Shown here piece after piece: positions 61,457 to 64,000 of a DNA stretch of 64,000 nt. Below the pieces are notes generated by a model, which did no database searches, was not told the origin of the DNA, and was given only the letters and a program-made list of their open reading frames with translations. Each line of letters opens with the position of its first letter. Within the stretch, counting starts at the first letter, position 1. This DNA is from Mycolicibacterium sp. BiH015 (GTDB taxonomy: Bacteria; Actinomycetota; Actinomycetes; Mycobacteriales; Mycobacteriaceae), in contig NZ_JAQGCZ010000002.1 of the NCBI RefSeq assembly GCF_027706845.1, positions 248,001 to 312,000 on the forward strand, written 5' to 3'. The translations under genes and the position numbers were made by a program.

Positions 61457-62541
61457 TAGAGGACCACCACCGAGCGCAGTACCTCGCCGGCGTGCATCTT
61501 GTGGAACGCGTCTTCGATCTGGTCGAGTCCGATGCGTTCGGAGACGAACTTGTCCAGGGGGAAGCGGCCCTGGAGGTAGAGCGAGATGAGGGTGGGGAAG
61601 TCGCGTTCGGGAAGGCAGTCGCCGTACCACGAGGACTTCAACGACCCTCCACGGCTGAAGAAGTCGATCAACGGCATCTCCAACGTCATGTCAGGGGTCG
61701 GGACGCCGACCAGAACGACGGTTCCGGCGAGATCGCGCGCATAGAACGCCTGTTTCCACGTCTCGGGACGGCCGACGGCATCGATAACGACGTCGGCACC
61801 GTTGCCGTCGGTGAGGTCCTGGATGGTCTCCACCGGATCGAGTTCCTTGGCATTGATGGTGTGGGTGGCCCCGAATTCGCGCGCCCAGTCGAGCTTGCGG
61901 TTGTCGGTGTCGACGGCGATGATCCGCTTGGCTCCGACCAGTCGCGCACCGGCGATCGCCGCGTCACCCACACCGCCGCAACCGATCACGGCGACGGTGT
62001 CGTCGCGGTTTACCGCACCGGTGTTGATCGCCGCGCCCAGGCCGGCCATCACACCGCAGCCGAGCAGGCCCGCCGCGGCGGGGTCGGCGGCCGAGTCGAC
62101 CTTCGTGCACTGGCCCTCGTGGACCAGGGTCTTGTCGGCGAATGCGCCGATGCCCAGGGCCGGGGTCAGCTCGGTGCCGTCGGTCAATGTCATCTTCTGG
62201 GCGGCGTTGAAGGTGTCGAAGCACAGGTGCGGGCGGCCGCGCTTGCAGGCTCGGCACTGGCCGCACACCGCACGCCAGTTCAGGATCACGAAGTCGCCGG
62301 GCGCCACGTTGGTGACGCCCTCGCCGACGGACTCGACCAGACCGGCGGCTTCGTGGCCGAGCAGGAACGGGAACTCGTCGTTGATTCCGCCTTCGCGGTA
62401 GGTCAGATCGGTGTGGCACACGCCGCAGGCCTGGATGTCGACGACGACCTCGCCCGGGCCGGGATCGGGGATGACAATGTCGACCACCTCGACCGGTTGA
62501 CCTTTCGAACGTGAAATCACACCGCGCACCGTCTGAGTCAT
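61456..62541 (-). CDS. mscR: Mycothiol-dependent formaldehyde dehydrogenase / S-nitrosomycothiol reductase
   Basis: The 361-residue zinc-dependent class III alcohol dehydrogenase has the catalytic zinc region ACGVCHTDL and [14 protein letters not shown], four structural-zinc cysteines ([15 protein letters not shown]), and the NAD motif [10 protein letters not shown]. It oxidises the mycothiol-formaldehyde adduct and reduces nitrosomycothiol. It is the first gene of the pair with the MBL protein, matching Rv2259. Confidence 0.92.
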   Translation of the reverse strand: MTQTVRGVISRSKGQPVEVVDIVIPDPGPGEVVVDIQACGVCHTDLTYREGGINDEFPFLLGHEAAGLVESVGEGVTNVAPGDFVILNWRAVCGQCRACKRGRPHLCFDTFNAAQKMTLTDGTELTPALGIGAFADKTLVHEGQCTKVDSAADPAAAGLLGCGVMAGLGAAINTGAVNRDDTVAVIGCGGVGDAAIAGARLVGAKRIIAVDTDNRKLDWAREFGATHTINAKELDPVETIQDLTDGNGADVVIDAVGRPETWKQAFYARDLAGTVVLVGVPTPDMTLEMPLIDFFSRGGSLKSSWYGDCLPERDFPTLISLYLQGRFPLDKFVSERIGLDQIEDAFHKMHAGEVLRSVVVL

Positions 62542-62685
62542 GCCTGAACCCTAATGGGTCGACCGCGAAGTGGAACAGTGTCCAAACCGATGTCCATAGA
62601 GCCGGGCCGCTGATCCGTGGGTATTGGATGCCTCTCGCTAAACGAGCAGGCCGATCGACCCGCAGAGCGATACCGTAGATGCGCG

Positions 62686-64000
62686 ATGTTGACCGACACT
62701 CAGACCGATCTGCTTTCCGCCGCGCGTGCCGCGCACCAGCGGTTGGACTGGCGCGCCAGCTACGAGGCCTTCGATCTCGCGAGCCGGCATGCGGCGCTGA
62801 GGACCGATGATCTCGAGGCGTTCGCCTACGCGGCCTGGCGGCTCGGCCACGTCAAGGAGGCGAGCCGGGCAGCCGAGCGGGTGTTCGCAGAACTCACCCG
62901 AACCGATCCCGTGGCGGCCGCGATGAAGGCGAACGAGCTCGCGCTGGCGTGGCTGGTTCGCGGAGACATCAACATCGGGCAGGGCTGGATGAACCGGGCC
63001 CGCAGACTCCTCGCCGCCGCCGACGAGAGCGGGGCCCACGGCTTTCTGCTGTATCTCGACGCCGTGGTAGCGGTGCTGGCGCAGGACCTCGATGCCCTCG
63101 GCGCTCACGTCCGGGCGCTGCGGGAGATCGCGGTGCGGTTGGACGTGCCTGCGCTGACGGCGCTGGGCCTCATTGCCGCCGGCCTCGAGGCAATCTTGCA
63201 CAAGCGCACCGCCGAGGGCTACGCGCTGATCGACGAGGCCATCCTGCCATTGGTCGCCGACCAGGTGCCGATCGAATGGGCCGGCGACATCTACTGCATC
63301 GTCCTGCACCACACCCACAAGCTCGCCGACCTTCCGCGGATGCGGTCCTGGACGCAGTCCATGGAGCAGTGGTGCGGGCTGTCGGGCTCGGTGCCCTACG
63401 GCGGGGTGTGCGATGTGCACCGGCTCCAGGTACAGGTAGCCACCGACGATTACCGAGTGCTGCAGGATCGGCTTGAGCGAGCCAGCCGCGCCCTGTCGGA
63501 GGTGAACGGATGGGCCGCTGCCGAGGGCTACTACCAACTCGGTGAGGTCCGTCGCCTGATGGGCGATTTCGCGGGTGCGACAACAGCTTTCGATCAAGCC
63601 AGAGCCCTCGGCATGGATCCGCAGCCGGGTGCGGCCCTGCTGGCGTGCCGACGCGGAGACTCGGCGGGCGCATGGACGGCGATCCGGCTGGCGCTGGCCG
63701 GTGGCGACAGGCTTGCGCGAGTTCGCCTGCTGCGGGCAGCTGTGGAGATCGCCCTGGGCCGCGACGCCCTCGACGAGGCCGAGAGCTATTGCTGCGAATT
63801 GGAAGACGACGCGCGGGCATTCGGCACACCGGGATTTCTCGCCTGGGCGGCACACGCCCGCGGGGCCGTGGAGGTGCGCCGCGGTCGCTTCGGCGCGGCG
63901 GTCACGGCGCTGCAGAATGCCCTGCGCGAGTACCGGATTCAGCAGTCCCGCTACGAGACCGCCGAAGTGTATGAATGGCTGTCGCTGGCGCGGCGCGGAC
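62686..64000 (+). CDS. Helical-repeat (TPR-like) protein, N-terminal part, possibly a LuxR-type regulator
   Basis: The frame is open from ATG 62686 to the right edge, giving 438 residues with no stop. The sequence is entirely helical with TPR-like pairs such as YYQLGEVRRLMGDFAGATTA and ARGAVEVRRGRFGAAVTALQ. Regulators of this kind often end in a LuxR helix-turn-helix, which would lie past the edge. No ATPase motif precedes the repeats. Function cannot be judged from the visible part. Confidence 0.75.
   Translation, partial: MLTDTQTDLLSAARAAHQRLDWRASYEAFDLASRHAALRTDDLEAFAYAAWRLGHVKEASRAAERVFAELTRTDPVAAAMKANELALAWLVRGDINIGQGWMNRARRLLAAADESGAHGFLLYLDAVVAVLAQDLDALGAHVRALREIAVRLDVPALTALGLIAAGLEAILHKRTAEGYALIDEAILPLVADQVPIEWAGDIYCIVLHHTHKLADLPRMRSWTQSMEQWCGLSGSVPYGGVCDVHRLQVQVATDDYRVLQDRLERASRALSEVNGWAAAEGYYQLGEVRRLMGDFAGATTAFDQARALGMDPQPGAALLACRRGDSAGAWTAIRLALAGGDRLARVRLLRAAVEIALGRDALDEAESYCCELEDDARAFGTPGFLAWAAHARGAVEVRRGRFGAAVTALQNALREYRIQQSRYETAEVYEWLSLARRG

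Overview
The window is high-GC actinobacterial DNA, almost certainly from a mycobacterium and most likely a fast-growing Mycolicibacterium-type species. Support comes from gene neighbourhoods I recognise from Mycobacterium tuberculosis: glyS next to smtB-zur (Rv2357c-Rv2359), TPM-domain protein/dgt/dnaG/short hydrophobic protein/tRNA-Asn/lipoprotein (Rv2345 back to Rv2341), a fused ABC transporter with its EcfT-like partner (Rv2326c-Rv2325c), tldD-tldE (Rv2315c-Rv2314c), and the mycothiol-dependent dehydrogenase with its metallo-beta-lactamase partner (Rv2259-Rv2260). These blocks occur in descending Rv order, separated by accessory genes. GTG and TTG starts, 1-4 bp coupled overlaps and tail-to-tail overlaps are frequent. 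I see no prophage, insertion sequence or CRISPR array.

Layout. 0-5.7 kb: partial cation/proton antiporter; a 30-codon membrane peptide coupled to a universal stress protein with DosR-like boxes upstream; zinc regulators smtB-zur; glyS; an epimerase with its TetR regulator. 5.7-12.5 kb: conserved core with TPM protein, dgt, dnaG, tRNA-Asn and small envelope proteins. 12.5-17.1 kb: acyl-CoA oxidase, VIT-family metal transporter, MFS exporter with MarR regulator. 17.2-24.5 kb: ECF-type transporter, tldD-tldE, an AhpD-like protein, a CAU-anticodon tRNA and an F420-type oxidoreductase. 24.6-32 kb: a very large secreted twin beta-propeller protein, a STAND-LuxR regulator, a decayed AbiEii-type toxin gene and a DUF3703 gene. 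32-43.6 kb: membrane transporters, short-chain dehydrogenase, GAF-SpoIIE phosphatase, orphan tricarboxylate-type binding lipoprotein, MscS channel, POT peptide transporter, PhoD phosphatase and small enzymes. 43.7-49 kb: a secreted M4 (thermolysin-type) protease whose N-terminal part matches that of the twin-propeller protein, a hydrolase, azlC-azlD and a TetR. 49-60 kb: Rieske oxygenase with a DapB-like dehydrogenase, an SDR, a complete peptide ABC transporter, a second DapB-like paralogue and a SABATH-type methyltransferase. 60-64 kb: SHOCT protein, duplicated hairpin, mscR with its MBL-fold partner, and the start of a helical-repeat protein.

How genes work together. smtB-zur form a zinc-sensing autoregulated pair. 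The ECF fusion and EcfT should form one importer. TldD-TldE form a heterodimeric peptidase. The Opp/Dpp genes form one importer, and mscR with the MBL protein probably form a formaldehyde/nitrosothiol detoxification pair. The least described items are the N-terminal module shared by two otherwise unrelated secreted proteins, the 30-residue membrane peptide coupled to the stress protein, and the degenerate toxin locus. Family calls rest on motif recognition without database searches.
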